From positions 153,997,900-154,061,899 of the forward strand of contig OY757013.1 in NCBI GenBank assembly GCA_963580285.1: a stretch of DNA of 64,000 nucleotides, read 5' to 3'. Numbering within the stretch: the first letter of the stretch is position 1; each line of letters opens with the position of its first letter. The translations under genes were made by a program, and so were the position numbers. The stretch comes from Lucinisca nassula. Lineage: Eukaryota; Mollusca; Bivalvia; Lucinida; Lucinidae. The notes below the pieces were generated by a model. It saw only the letters and a program-made list of their open reading frames with translations. It had not been told where the DNA came from and did no database searches. Shown piece after piece: positions 42,395 to 52,554 of the stretch.

Positions 42395-42398
42395 TTAA

Positions 42399-43331
42399 AA
42401 ACACAGGATCGTCACTGTTTGCAATGTGGTTCATATTCAGCCATTCTCTAATACGCAAATAACTCAGTGTGACACCCATAACTGAGTGGAATACTTCATT
42501 TAGGATAAAATGGGTAAAATGAAATTTATGCAAACGCGTGTTTCTATATGAAAACATACATGTACTGGAACAGCGGGAATGATGCATGGGTCTTTTATAG
42601 ATTATAAATGAATGAAACAACTACGCAATGCATTGCTCGTTCTGTCAAATCAAAACTTTGATTGATCTCAAACGCACCGCATCACAAGAGATGCTTATGA
42701 ATCAGGCGCAGACAATAACAGTGTGTGATTTGCTACAAACATCAAAGCATCAGTATGATGTTATGACTTTTTCAATAGTCTGAACAATTTTCATTTCAGA
42801 GATTAACCCAGAACAAATTTACACATGTCCTACACATGCATGATGTATTTATCAACCCACAACACATGTAACATTTTATTTAACCAACAGTAATCAAAGC
42901 ACATAGACAGCTCAGATGGGTCGTAGGCTGGAAAATAAGGACTTATACCGTTTGGTTTAACCCTTAAATTCCTGTAATTGCAATAATAATAAATAATTAT
43001 AATAATCGACCTTATTTATAGAGGGTAACACATTTAGTACTAGTACTAATCTTCCCTGTGGCCCTCTTTTCTTGGGAAGGAACCAGTACTAAGCAATGTG
43101 GATAAAGTCTCTTGCTCAAGGAAACAACACATGCCATTGTATTTCGCTACTGATGTATCCATTAGGGTCTGTTGTTTCATGTTTGTATTTCTTTCCCTTT
43201 GGTGTCTCTGATGGGAGCTGCGGGTTAATTGTATCGATTCCTGATCATTGCCTCCACTTCTATTTTAAGCAAACACTTTATGCTCCTTACGTACCTTTGT
43301 CGTCGGGGATGCCAACGCAAAAAAGAAAATA
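42399..43331. other. No gene recognised
   Basis: Short frames only. The frame at 43096-43386 ends inside a MITE-G hairpin and is not supported as a gene. Confidence 0.5.
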
Positions 43332-43540
43332 CGGTAAAATTCCTATATTAAGACCACCTTTGGGACTGTTCAAAAGTGGTCTTTAAGACCACTTTTGAAC
43401 AGTCCCAAAGGTAGTCCCTGACCAGAGGACACTGTTGTAAGAAAACACATAGAAAAGAATAACAACACCCTTCTGAATAAGATTTTTAAACCAGAATAAG
43501 TCTTAATTTTAGGTGGTCTTAATAACTGAATTTCCCTGGA
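43332..43540. mobile_element. MITE-G, third copy
   Basis: The left end CGGTAAAATTCC and hairpin GGGACTGTTCAAAAGTGGTC..GACCACTTTTGAACAGTCCC are followed by a degenerate right end near CTGAATTTCCC. Confidence 0.7.
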
Positions 43541-43761
43541 ATATATTCTCCGCACAGGAATGTAGGGATGCAAAGCACTGATATCACGTTGAAAAACATT
43601 TCCCTGACCCTGGCCCCTAAACTGTTTGTTTAACCCATACTCTTGCCAGCAAAGAGTGGCAGACCAACGTTGGGTCGACAGCGGTACGTATCGCTGTCGG
43701 TCGTGTCGTATCGCTGTCGGCCCGAAATTGGCCCATTGTTTCGTGGTACATGTAGCTGGGA

Positions 43762-44050
43762 CATCACGAATACACGCCTATATAATCTTGAACCCATTGA
43801 ACCCCTTGAACCCCACTTTTATATAGTAAAACTAGGGTTTTCTGGGGGTAAACCTTATTTTTCTTATTTCTGCTCTGAAATATAGACTGTTGGTACCGGT
43901 TAGAACCGCCTCGATGAGGCGGTTCTAACGAGTGCCCACAATATATATTTTGAGCAGCAATAATATCACAATTTTTCATAATAACTTTTTCTTTTTTTTT
44001 TCTGTGGTTAAGTTTACAATGTATTTGTATAGGCGTGTGTTCATAAAGAT
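43762..44050. mobile_element. MITE-C, complete copy
   Basis: Left end CATCACGAATACACGCCTAT; right end TATAGGCGTGTGTTCATAAA (degenerate). The hairpin is at about 43857-43965. Confidence 0.8.
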
Positions 44051-44269
44051 ATGACAATGAAATGTTTGGAGTAGTCCATTTCCAATTAAAGAGTGGTTTG
44101 TTTTATTTGCCGGGTACTTTTTACCAAAAATTAATACATTTTACGCAAACAGTCTGTACCTGCGTTCGGCGGCGTGTGATCTTGGTCTACAATTTGGGAC
44201 AAATGGGTCGCTGGGTATACATTGGTTAACATTTAATTTCCGGTTCTCCCAGCAAAGAGTGTAAAACTT

Positions 44270-44760
44270 GATTTATCATATGACGTCGCGTCTGAGAGTG
44301 TAATAACGTCATGTATTATTTTCGATAATCCACTAGTGGATTAAATATGCAAATTAGCTAGATACGTCCCGTAACGTTACATGTACGACGTCCTTAGTGA
44401 CGTCGCGTTTACTAACGGCGGAATGTGGACATTTTTGTAAACAATCGTGAATAACATACGCTTTTAATGTCATATGATAAATAGAATCTTGCATTCGTGC
44501 TCATGTATTATTAATTTTATTAAACTCGTTGAGAAAAAGGGATAAAATGCTCGGCAAAGCCTCGCATTTTATCCCTTTTCCTCAACTCGTTTAATAAATT
44601 CAATAATACATGAGCACTCATGTAAGATCCTCTATGTCAAGAATTTATTAAACTCTTTGAGGAAAAGGGATAAAATGCTCGGCAAAGCCTCGCATTTTAT
44701 CCCTTTTCCTCAACTCGTTTAATAAATTCAATAATACATGAGCACTCTGAAAAATCACTG
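44270..44760. mobile_element. Repeat J with tandemly duplicated hairpin; holds an empty site for the Gmr1-like insertion
   Basis: It contains GACGTCGCGTCTGAGAGTGT, ATCCACTAGTGGATTA and a hairpin AAGGGATAAAATGC..GCATTTTATCCCTT. The hairpin occurs twice, 128 bp apart (44541 and 44669). The reverse complement of about 44275-44405 matches the two flanks of the LTR element at 54472-60927 when these are read across the insertion. Confidence 0.7.
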
Positions 44761-45437
44761 TCCTGTATCTCCTTGCGATAATTCTTGATTTAGGCCGGTA
44801 TAACTAGCAGTCCTGCAGTGCGCATGTCCGTTTTCTGAAAAATGATAACCACAAGGATACTCTAAGGGAAGCTGTTGCAGAGGGCTCGAATGGTAGACAT
44901 CATATAATTCTGACACCCTGAATCCCCTTTTCTATTGTAAAACTCGGGTTCACATGGGGTTTCAAGTGCGTTCTATTTCGAATCTTCGTGAAAGCACCAT
45001 GTAGCCCCGTCTAATCTCCAAGCCCCGATGTTCAGGGGCCCAACACATGTGTGCGTATAACAGTCTGATGAAAGGCTGACCAAAATGCTTGCAAGCGCAT
45101 GAACACTCGCACACACGTACAAACGCACACACATGCACGTACAGCAAAATATTTCTCTTTACCCATTATATGTCTTATGAAATGCCCAAAATATACCTCA
45201 TTTTGGCCCATGTAGTTGTTCCAGTAAAGGTATGTATTTGTAATGAATGAAATCATTCATAATCATGTATTTCCATTTTAATAATAAAAACAGGTTAAGC
45301 CTTAACCCGCTGAATAATGTATTCAAGATGCCGCCCATTATAACATGTTATAACACATGTTATACTTTTCGTGTTTCTAATTATTCACATGAAATATGGC
45401 TCTGCAGAAGCAGTCGTTTTAAATGTACTGTCTAGCC

Positions 45438-45717
45438 CATCACGTGAACAAGTCCGTGAAATGAACACCCCCTTAAACCCCATTTGTTATAGAGAAAACG
45501 GGGGTTTACGGGGTTATTCATTATTTTTCTTATTTATGCTCCAACACATAGGTTGTGGGTACTCGTTAGAACCACCACAATGAGGCGGTTCTAACGAGCA
45601 CCAACAACATATGTTTAAAGTGAAAATAACAAAAATATCTCAGATTTTCATCAGATAATTAGCCATTTTGGAAGTGTGAAAAAATGCACTATGTCGCACG
45701 GGTGTGTTATCGTAATT
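45438..45717. mobile_element. MITE-C variant copy
   Basis: The end CATCACGTGAACAAGTCCGT matches the 3527-3818 variant, and the right end is TGTTATCGTAATT. The hairpin is at about 45523-45634, with ATAGGTTGTGGGTACTCGTT. Confidence 0.75.
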
Positions 45718-45751
45718 CTTATTTTCGCGCTTTGAGTCTGTATGTACTTAA

Positions 45752-46289
45752 CCCTCATCCTGCTGGGCCCCGGATATGCCACACCTTTCAAACAACGAAG
45801 ATCCAGATACAGTAGAACTTCGATGGCTCGAACACCGATGGCTCGTTTACCATGGCTGGGACGAACTCGTTCTTGTGCCCCTAGCGAAATCCTCAAGATA
45901 AGAAATTGTGGGGGGTGATTAAGGAGACGTTAGTCTTTTATCTTGCAAATGTATGCTGTGTGTACTCATTAGAATCGCCTCGGTGAGGCGATTCTAATGA
46001 GTACACACAGCAAACATTTTCATTGTATAACATCGGAAGATGTTCAAAAGTATCACGTTATGCCTCTTGGCACTAACCATCAGTGGCTCAAACTACCCTT
46101 GTCTCGAATAAATTTCCATGGTCCCTAAGGGGTTCGAGCCATCGAAGTTCCACTGTAAGATGGATGATCAGGATCTACATTGTTTGTTATTCGGATTGTG
46201 AATTTATTGCAATAATTTCAATCAAGTAATCTGATTGGTTGATAATCAGTAGTGGGTGTGGCACATATAAATATTCAGCAGGTCAAGGG
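45752..46289 (-). mobile_element. MITE-A copy interrupted by MITE-I
   Basis: The TTAA duplications are at 45748-45751 and 46290-46293. The left piece (45752-45807) and right piece (46158-46289) together match reverse MITE-A, and MITE-I sits between them with TA duplications. Confidence 0.8.
45810..46155 (+). mobile_element. MITE-I, complete (TA target, CAGT ends)
   Basis: TA occurs at 45808-45809 and 46156-46157. The inverted ends CAGTAGAACTTCGATGGCTC and CAGTGGAACTTCGATGGCTC suggest a pogo/Tc1-mariner type. It carries a variant of the MITE-C hairpin at 45948-46015. Confidence 0.82.
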
Positions 46290-46544
46290 TTAAGTAACCA
46301 TCATTATCCTCACTTTTATTTATTAAGTAACCATGCGTGTGTAGAAAACACTGAATCCATTACCACTCTCTCGACTAATTCATCAGGCGACAGGTTGTTG
46401 ATATGTTTGTTGTTTTCCCCAGAAACGAGGATCTGGCATCTAATTCAAAATTTTCATGGAATGTCAAATCCTGTTTTCTGAGAAATATAAGAAAACTTTT
46501 TCAAAACGTCGCTTGTTTTGAGGGTAACTTCCCATTTAAGAATA

Positions 46545-46765
46545 TCTATGTCATTTTGGAGACGTTGCTAACAATTTTGTTGGACTTTTACTCGACATTG
46601 AGATGAAATGTCATCTCTAACCCTGCCACCCAATGAAACCAATACGGTTTATATACAAGGACGGTCCGACTCGCACCACTTTGCTCGGGCAGGTTTTGAC
46701 CCTCTTAGCGGTTTACCAGTACCTGTGTGCAGTCGGTTTCAAGTGTGCGTGGAAACACCATGCAT
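46545..46765 (-). mobile_element. SINE-F copy
   Basis: The reverse-oriented body has TTTTACTCGACATTGAGATG and CAATGAAACCAATACGGTTT, ending near CGTGGAAACACCATGCATTC. It lies just upstream of the Ras-like exon. Confidence 0.75.
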
Positions 46766-46850
46766 TCCCACCTTTCAAAATGTTGTCTGTTGAAAAAATA
46801 CCCTGCATGCATAGCGTTATAATCTTGACTGCCACTTTCTTTCATTTCAG

Positions 46851-46924
46851 AAAGTATTCACAAATGTCATTCCAGCATCGATTCCGAGGAGGTCCGATTA
46901 GAAATACTTGATACAGCCGGTTTG
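46851..46924 (+). CDS. RERG/RASL-type Ras-like GTPase, internal exon (switch region, DTAG box)
   Basis: Small Ras-like GTPases of the RERG/RASL group bind GTP and GDP and lack a lipidation box. The acceptor TTCTTTCATTTCAG ends at 46850. The exon begins with two bases that finish a codon, then encodes SIHKCHSSIDSEEVRLEILD and TAGL, and is followed by the donor GGTTTG/GTAAGA at 46925. The strand order and the spacing before DTAG match the RERG family exactly (ES-x7-ID-x-E-x-V-x2-EILDTAG). The residue after DTAG, equivalent to Ras Gln61, is Leu. The upstream exon with the P loop was not found in the window and may lie further left among repeats or outside it. Confidence 0.82.
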
Positions 46925-47324
46925 GTAAGATAAACATGAGATATCTTCTCATCATGTTACTTATTATTATTGCTATTATCATTACTGTTATTATTTTGAA
47001 CTTCCAAAACATTAGCTTCAATCTGAATTGAATGTACTTTTCGAAATTCATTCAGATATATAATGATAATACATAGTGAATCCAAAAAGATGATGAAAAT
47101 ATTCGTTGGTCTTATTTCTGCTGCAACCATAGATTGTGGGTGCTCGCTAGTATCGAGTAATGGAGGCGGTTCTAACGAACATGCGCATTTTACATTTTCA
47201 TCATGTTAACAAGTCCATGTAATGAACACCCCTCCAAACCCCACTATGTGTAGAGAAAACTGGACTTGTTCATGTGTTGTTAGTATTTACACGCTCGCCT
47301 GTTTCCCCAGAACGTGGTAGCGCC

Positions 47325-47410
47325 CCCGCACATCGGGGCCTGAAGAAATAGATTGGGCATGCTGCTTCCACATAGAGCTGAAACCGACAGAACATGAGTA
47401 GACAATTCAT
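47325..47410 (+). mobile_element. SINE-F 5' fragment
   Basis: GCGCCCCCGCACATCGGGGC followed by GAAGAAATAGATTGGGCATG matches the start of SINE-F. Confidence 0.6.
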
Positions 47411-47439
47411 GTGCTATATCAAGCCTTATTTATCTGGGA

Positions 47440-47602
47440 CCAGTTGTTCAAAGCATCGTTAGCTTAACGAGCTCGTTAGTGGTCATATTGTTAACTCTTC
47501 TAGCAAGTTTAATATGTAAAATTTTGGTATTTTTGCCATATTTAATGATCAAAGTTTTAACAATACGTTAACTAACGACGTCGTTAGTTTTGAACAACTG
47601 GC
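47440..47602. mobile_element. Short inverted-repeat MITE (CCAGTTGTTCAAA ends)
   Basis: The ends CCAGTTGTTCAAAGCATCGT and ACGTCGTTAGTTTTGAACAA..CTGG are inverted. The interior is AT-rich. No clear target duplication was seen. Confidence 0.7.
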
Positions 47603-47699
47603 TCCTGATGAATTAGACAGAAATGGTTGCAAACGTCGTCTGGAAATGTCATGATCGGTGGTGTAAGGGATATCCTTTATTTGGCATGATTGTGTTTGT

Positions 47700-48005
47700 T
47701 GAGATGGAATTAATTTTGTTTGTGTTGAGGTTTTACATCGCCGACAACAATTTTAACTCATTTTGGAAACATTGCTTCCGATCTTGTGGAACTTTTACCC
47801 GATATTGAGATGAAATGACATCTCAGGCCCTACAGCCCAAAGAAACCGCTAGTGTCTAAGGAACGGCCTGATTCGCACCACTTTTCCTGGACAGGCTTAG
47901 ACCTTCTAAGCGGATTATCAGTACTCAACTGTTTGGTCGGTTCAGCTATCGCGGCATCAAGCAGCCAAATCTATTACTCCGAGACCCGACTGTCGGGGCG
48001 CTTGA
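47700..48005 (-). mobile_element. SINE-F copy, diverged
   Basis: The text GAGGTTTTACATCGCCGACA to CTTTTACCCGATATTGAGAT and the pair CGACTGTCGGGGCGCTTGAG mark a diverged reverse-oriented copy. Confidence 0.6.
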
Positions 48006-48246
48006 GATGGAATTAAATCTGTTTAAACTACAAGGTTACTCTTCTCAAAACTTTCGGATGAGTCTTTAAACCGAGGTCCCGTCTCCGTATGACCTTAGCT
48101 CTTGGTGAGACGTAAAACCCAAACACACTCACTCACATACTCACTACAAAGTTACCAAGTAGGCTACGAAATCTCTTTCAGTGCCTAAGTCCACGTGACT
48201 ATCACTGATTTGTAGGAAATGCAGGTAACTTACATGTATTCAATAG

Positions 48247-48411
48247 AGTTTATTTGTTGTTTTTGATCAATTACGGAGAAATAATTCACAAGTGTTCTAA
48301 GGCTTCCGAGTGAAAAACGAGTGAGCGATAGCGAACGAGTTTTTTACATGAAAGCCTTAGAACACGAGTGAATTATTTCTCCGTAATCAATCAAAACAAC
48401 AAAATAAACTG
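48247..48411. mobile_element. Fold-back MITE
   Basis: Arms read GTTTATTTGTTGTTTTTGAT..ACGGAGAAATAATTCAC and their near complement at 48370-48411. The centre includes CGAGTGAAAAACGAGTGAGC. Confidence 0.75.
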
Positions 48412-48652
48412 TTTATTACATTTCCATTCATGTTTTACCTTTGAATTCTTAAATTCAACCATTCTGATTTCCAACTAAAATAGTTTCAGTCAGGGTATGG
48501 ATGTCAGGAGGCGTGGTTTAGTTTGAAAATAAGTCGCCATCTTGTTTTCATTTCAATGCAACTGTCACTGATTTGCCTCGTTATCCTTATTTTTTGGAGG
48601 TAAGAGTGTTGTTTAAAGATGTTTACCAATACTGGAGTCATATGTTGGAATT

Positions 48653-48725
48653 GGCAAACAGTGTAGACACAGACCCGACGCCTTAAAAAGCGGCATCAGA
48701 TCAGGGTCAGCACTGTTTGTTTAAG
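48653..48725. mobile_element. MITE-B-like core fragment
   Basis: GGCAAACAGTGTAGACACAG is paired with GGTCAGCACTGTTTGTTTAA. This is the core of the MITE-B group without its ends. Confidence 0.5.
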
Positions 48726-48747
48726 CATTTGAACAAACCAGTCTTAA

Positions 48748-49009
48748 TGGGAATGGGAACACCTTCAGGGGAGGTAACTCCTCCAAAAGTGCATAAATGT
48801 TTGTCTTCCATGTCCATAGCGGTCAACTCTTAAAGGAAAGAATTTGCTCCTCTTAAAGAAAAGAATTTGCTCCTTAGGAGCAAATTCTTTCCTTTCAGAG
48901 TAGACCCCTTTTTCAGGAGAACTGAGCCTATAGAAAAGTGAACAGGAAGTCCCGAAAGTTGTCTCGCTTTGAAAAATGGCGGAAAATGTGCTAGGTGTTC
49001 CCATTCCCC
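48748..49009. mobile_element. MITE-H, complete copy
   Basis: TTAA at 48744-48747 and 49010-49013; ends TGGGAATGGGAACACC and GGTGTTCCCATTCCCC. The inner hairpin has an extra partial arm (AAAGAAAAGAATTTGCTCC). Confidence 0.8.
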
Positions 49010-49319
49010 TTAAAGACACATTTTTTTATTGCATAACACCCTAATGACCAGTTATTAAGAATTCAGTTTTGAGATAAGATATATTTGGGGTATTCTGACT
49101 GTCATACAGGTAGGGGACCAAGAGAGGGTAATCAGTTACCTAGAGGCAATTCACATCTATTTATTTACTTGTTTGAGAACTATGTCCTGGTTTTGATATT
49201 AATGGAATGTATTCTGTTTTTTTTTTTTTTTTTTTTTATTTAATTTTTAGTCACCATTGTTGATAATCATTACTAAAACATGCCTATTGAAATATCTTGG
49301 TTGAATTTTACGACCAAAA

Positions 49320-49680
49320 AATGATAAAAGTCATGATATCTTTTATATTTCGGCTCAACCATATATTGTGGGTACTTGTTAGAACTGCCTCGGGGAGGCG
49401 CTTCTTATGAGAACCCACAATTTGTGTTCGAAACATATATTGTGGGTACTTATTAGCACTGCATCGGTAAGGTGGTTCTAACGAGAACCCACAGTTTATG
49501 TTTTTGAGTAGGAATTAAAAAAAAATAGTGTATACCCTCTAAACCCCAGTTTTACTATACAATATTTTTACATTGTGAGTACTCGTAAAAAACGCCTCTG
49601 CGAGGGAATTCTAACGAGGACAATATATGTTTTAGAAATAAGAAAAATAGTGTATACCCATCCAAACCCCAAATAAATAA
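49320..49680. repeat. Cluster of three degenerate MITE-C hairpins
   Basis: Hairpins start at about 49360, 49438 and 49573 (TATTGTGGGTACTTGTTAGA, TATTGTGGGTACTTATTAGC and GTGAGTACTCGTAAAAAACG), each with a recognisable second arm. They are arranged nose to tail. Confidence 0.65.
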
Positions 49681-49699
49681 ATAAATGTTCATTGAATGA

Positions 49700-49890
49700 T
49701 TAAATCGCGGTGCAAGTCCATGCTTATAAACCCTATTGGTTTTATTGGGCGACAGGGCTTGAGATGTCATTTCATCTCAACGTCGGGTAAAAGTCCCCAA
49801 AAATTGAAAGCAACATCTCCAAAATGACCTATACAGTGTTGTCCGGGATGTTAAACCTCTTATCAAACGAACAAACACAATCTTGAATTA
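49700..49890 (+). mobile_element. SINE-F 3' part
   Basis: CATGCTTATAAACCCTATTG through GTGTTGTCCGGGATGTTAAA and CGAACAAACACAA. Confidence 0.7.
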
Positions 49891-50315
49891 ATAAATTCAT
49901 TAAGTTTACTTCTTTTCAGATTCGAATCAATGAAACAATGACTGTCAGAGTTTTTCTTTACTTTAAAAAAAATAAAATGAAAATAACAAAAAAAGAAGTA
50001 ATATAAAACAACATTTAGTTGGAAACAATCTCAGTAATAATATACCATGAAACAAGTTCCCCTTGTAGAGCCCCTTTTTAAACTTATCTCTCAGAGAGTC
50101 TCTGCTTATAATCACCTCATAATCACTTAGATAAGATACGCCTTTGATGTGCAATATGGTCCGAAGGACTTGATTATTGGAGATTATGTAACAGGCCACC
50201 CCTTTTATATAGAGAAAAAAATGTGTCTTTAAGTCCACGTTTCAGGACCATTTCCCCAGCATGCAGTCATAGACAATCAACCAATCAGTGCTGTCAGAGC
50301 TTTGATCTATTTCAG

Positions 50316-50750
50316 TTGGCAGATACGTGGAAGGATTACTACGCATTCTGGGGTGACTGTTACATATTTGTGTATTCGATAACAGACCGGCGAGGTTTTG
50401 ATGAAATTATTAACTTGAAGAGACAAGTTGAGAATCTTAAAAGGACGCCTGTGTATGGCCTTCTAGTGGGTAATAAAAGTGACTTGTTACACGACAGACA
50501 AGTACCCGAATCAGAAGCCATAGAACTAGCAGACGAGATAGGTTGTAAATTTTATGAGCTTTCTGCAGCAGATTGGACACAAATTTCACTTATTAGAGAC
50601 GTTTTTTATGATGCTGTCCGTCTGCATCGGAAGTCAAAAGTATCACGTGATATTCGAGCACGAAGAGCGAGTTCCTCCATGCGGTTCCGTCAAGCCATTC
50701 AAAAAGTCATCACAGGGAAGACTTCAGCTAAAAGACCGTCGACATCTTGA
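50316..50750 (+). CDS. RERG/RASL-type Ras-like GTPase, last exon
   Basis: This 144-codon exon follows the acceptor TTGATCTATTTCAG and is in phase with the exon at 46851. It encodes the second half of the G domain: DCYIFVYSITDRRGF, the NKSD nucleotide-base box (LLVGNKSDLLHDRQV) and the SAAD equivalent of the SAK box (FYELSAADW). The basic tail with RRASSSMRFRQAIQKV is typical of RERG/RASL proteins. It ends PSTS with no CAAX motif, so membrane prenylation is not expected, as in RERG. It lies on the + strand 3.4 kb after the previous exon. Family membership is firm; whether it is RERG, RASL11 or RASL12 cannot be told from this part alone. Confidence 0.9.
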   Translation: MADTWKDYYAFWGDCYIFVYSITDRRGFDEIINLKRQVENLKRTPVYGLLVGNKSDLLHDRQVPESEAIELADEIGCKFYELSAADWTQISLIRDVFYDAVRLHRKSKVSRDIRARRASSSMRFRQAIQKVITGKTSAKRPSTS

Positions 50751-51074
50751 CAGGAAAGCCAGTCCATTATACATTTTCTAACACAGCCGCTTTACATAGT
50801 CAATTCTTCAATGAAATTGACAATTATGCTACAGATATAGATTGTGGGTGCTCGTTAGAACCGCCTCAATGTAGTAAAAGTATGGACCATAATGTAAACT
50901 TCAGTAAACCTGACTATCAAATGGGAATTTCAACGGTGTTAGTTAAACAGACTTTTCGAGCTTCAATGGCTGGAACACCTTTGCGACCATGAAAATTTGA
51001 TTGAGATAAGGGTTGTTCGAGCCACTGAAGTTTCAATGTAGTAACAATTATAAAACCGCTTCTGACCGATGATT
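50751..51074 (+). other. 3' UTR and downstream of the Ras-like gene, with repeat pieces
   Basis: A MITE-C hairpin arm (ATAGATTGTGGGTGCTCGTT, 50838-50873) lies about 90 bp after the stop codon, and a MITE-I fragment (TTCGAGCCACTGAAGTTTCA) ends near 51043. No canonical poly(A) signal stands out. Confidence 0.5.
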
Positions 51075-51365
51075 TGTTGGTTTATTTGGCGTTTAATTGC
51101 CCAGTCAACACTTAGGTCGTCAAACCGGCCAGTTTATCTAACCGCACTTTTTCCTAGACAGGCTGTTACATCAGCAGTTAAGAATTAAAGTGCACATTCA
51201 TTTCATAGACTCTGAAAACTGCCTTCTTGAATCAACGGAAGGATGAGAGTGACTTTAGAAAAGGTTTCATGCTCAATCTATACGAAAGAATATTGCCGAC
51301 CCGGGACCAGTATCAAACTCGCGAGTTTCTGATAAGCAGTCCGAGACGCGCAGTAGTCTGTTGAT
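51075..51365 (-). mobile_element. tRNA-derived SINE, reverse copy
   Basis: Read on the minus strand, the 3' end CCTAAGTGTTGACTGGGCAA matches the SINE at 39985-40295, and the tRNA-like head (GCGCGTCTCGGACTGC) lies near 51340. It is diverged. Confidence 0.7.
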
Positions 51366-52164
51366 TCGCGTGTTCTTCTGTGTGCACACGCATCTACGAT
51401 GCAATAGATCTATCTCAAGACAATAAAAATGTGAAAGTAAATGTCTAGCAAATAAACAAAGGTCTGGCCCAGCAAGCATGCTTTGCTATTAAGGTGTCGA
51501 GGTCAGTGCATACACCCGTGCATTCACGAAAGTAAGTCACAGCGATTTTTTTTCTAGATCAGCCTGATGTCTCAGCTTGTATAATCCGCAGACGATTAGA
51601 AGACACTACCACATCATACCACCCTACTTTTGCCGAAACGGACAATATTATGTGGCTGTGTAAGATTACGTCCATATTTGATGTGAATATCATTTACTTT
51701 TCATGTGAGTACGATTCTCATGTAATGACAAGCCTTATTTGCTCTGAAAAACAAGTAAAATACTTTGAAAGTGTTGCCTACGCTTTCACGGTAAAATGTA
51801 TGGTGGGTGGCTTTAGAGATATATTTTACGCGACTCTGCACCAAGGTACGAACTCGCAACTCCTAGGGTTTTTTCGTTAGTCAGTGGAGGCTGCACTAAA
51901 GAGCCAAACAAAGTCTCCAGTGAGGCCCCAGTCTCACTGTCACATATTGAGCTACGTTAATTTTGCTCCATTTACCTGGCAACACCTACTACGTTATAAG
52001 TCGTAGAATAGAACGTAGCAAAACATATTATGACGTAGGAAACCGTAGATAATGTTGAGGACCGCATTACTTTTTCCTATCACTGAATGCTTTTCATCTA
52101 CGCTCTACGCGTTTTTGCTAGGTATACACTACGTATATCGAAAGACCACGTATGTTTAGAAAAT
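51366..52164. other. No gene recognised
   Basis: A 76-codon frame at 51650-51880 has no recognisable motif. There is no clear repeat. Confidence 0.45.
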
Positions 52165-52405
52165 TTCAAAACAAACCATCTGACCCCCTTGAACCCCACT
52201 TTATACCTTATTTTTCTTATTTCTGCTCTAAAATAAAGATTGTGGGTACTCGTTAGAACCGCCTCGATGAGGCGGTTCTAACGAGTGCCTAGAATCTATA
52301 TTTGGAGCAGAAATAAGAAAAATATCACAATTTTTCATCATAAAATTTTCCTGTTTTCGGCGATAAAGGTGGCAATGTATTTGTTTGGCGTATTTATGTA
52401 ATGGT
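52165..52405. mobile_element. MITE-C, left-truncated copy
   Basis: GACCCCCTTGAACCCCACTT leads into the full hairpin (52210-52322) and the right end TTTGGCGTATTTATGTAATG. Confidence 0.78.
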
Positions 52406-52554
52406 GCCAGTGAAACTGTGACCTAATTAGCATGTGCTAGATTGTAATAGTAAGCTGAAAATATAATGGAGTGGTATCAGGATCACACACCGGTGTAACA
52501 ATGTCATTCTTTCAAATCTTTGAAACTGCGATTTATTTTGCAATGTGTATCTTA

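Larger units (their letters stand above)
46925..50315 (+). other. Intron of the Ras-like gene, filled with repeats
   Basis: The 3391-bp intron from GTAAGA (46925) to CTATTTCAG (50315) contains a degenerate MITE-C (47111-47275), SINE-F pieces, a CCAGTTGTTCAAA MITE, a fold-back element (48247-48411), MITE-H and a cluster of hairpin arms (49320-49680). Confidence 0.75.

Noticed and set aside
43096..43386. 96-codon frame on the + strand
   Set aside because: Its end lies in the MITE-G hairpin and no domain is recognisable.
46239..46606. Frames upstream of the Ras-like exon considered as the missing P-loop exon
   Set aside because: No GxxxxGK[ST] motif is encoded in any frame there, and part of it is MITE-A and SINE-F sequence.
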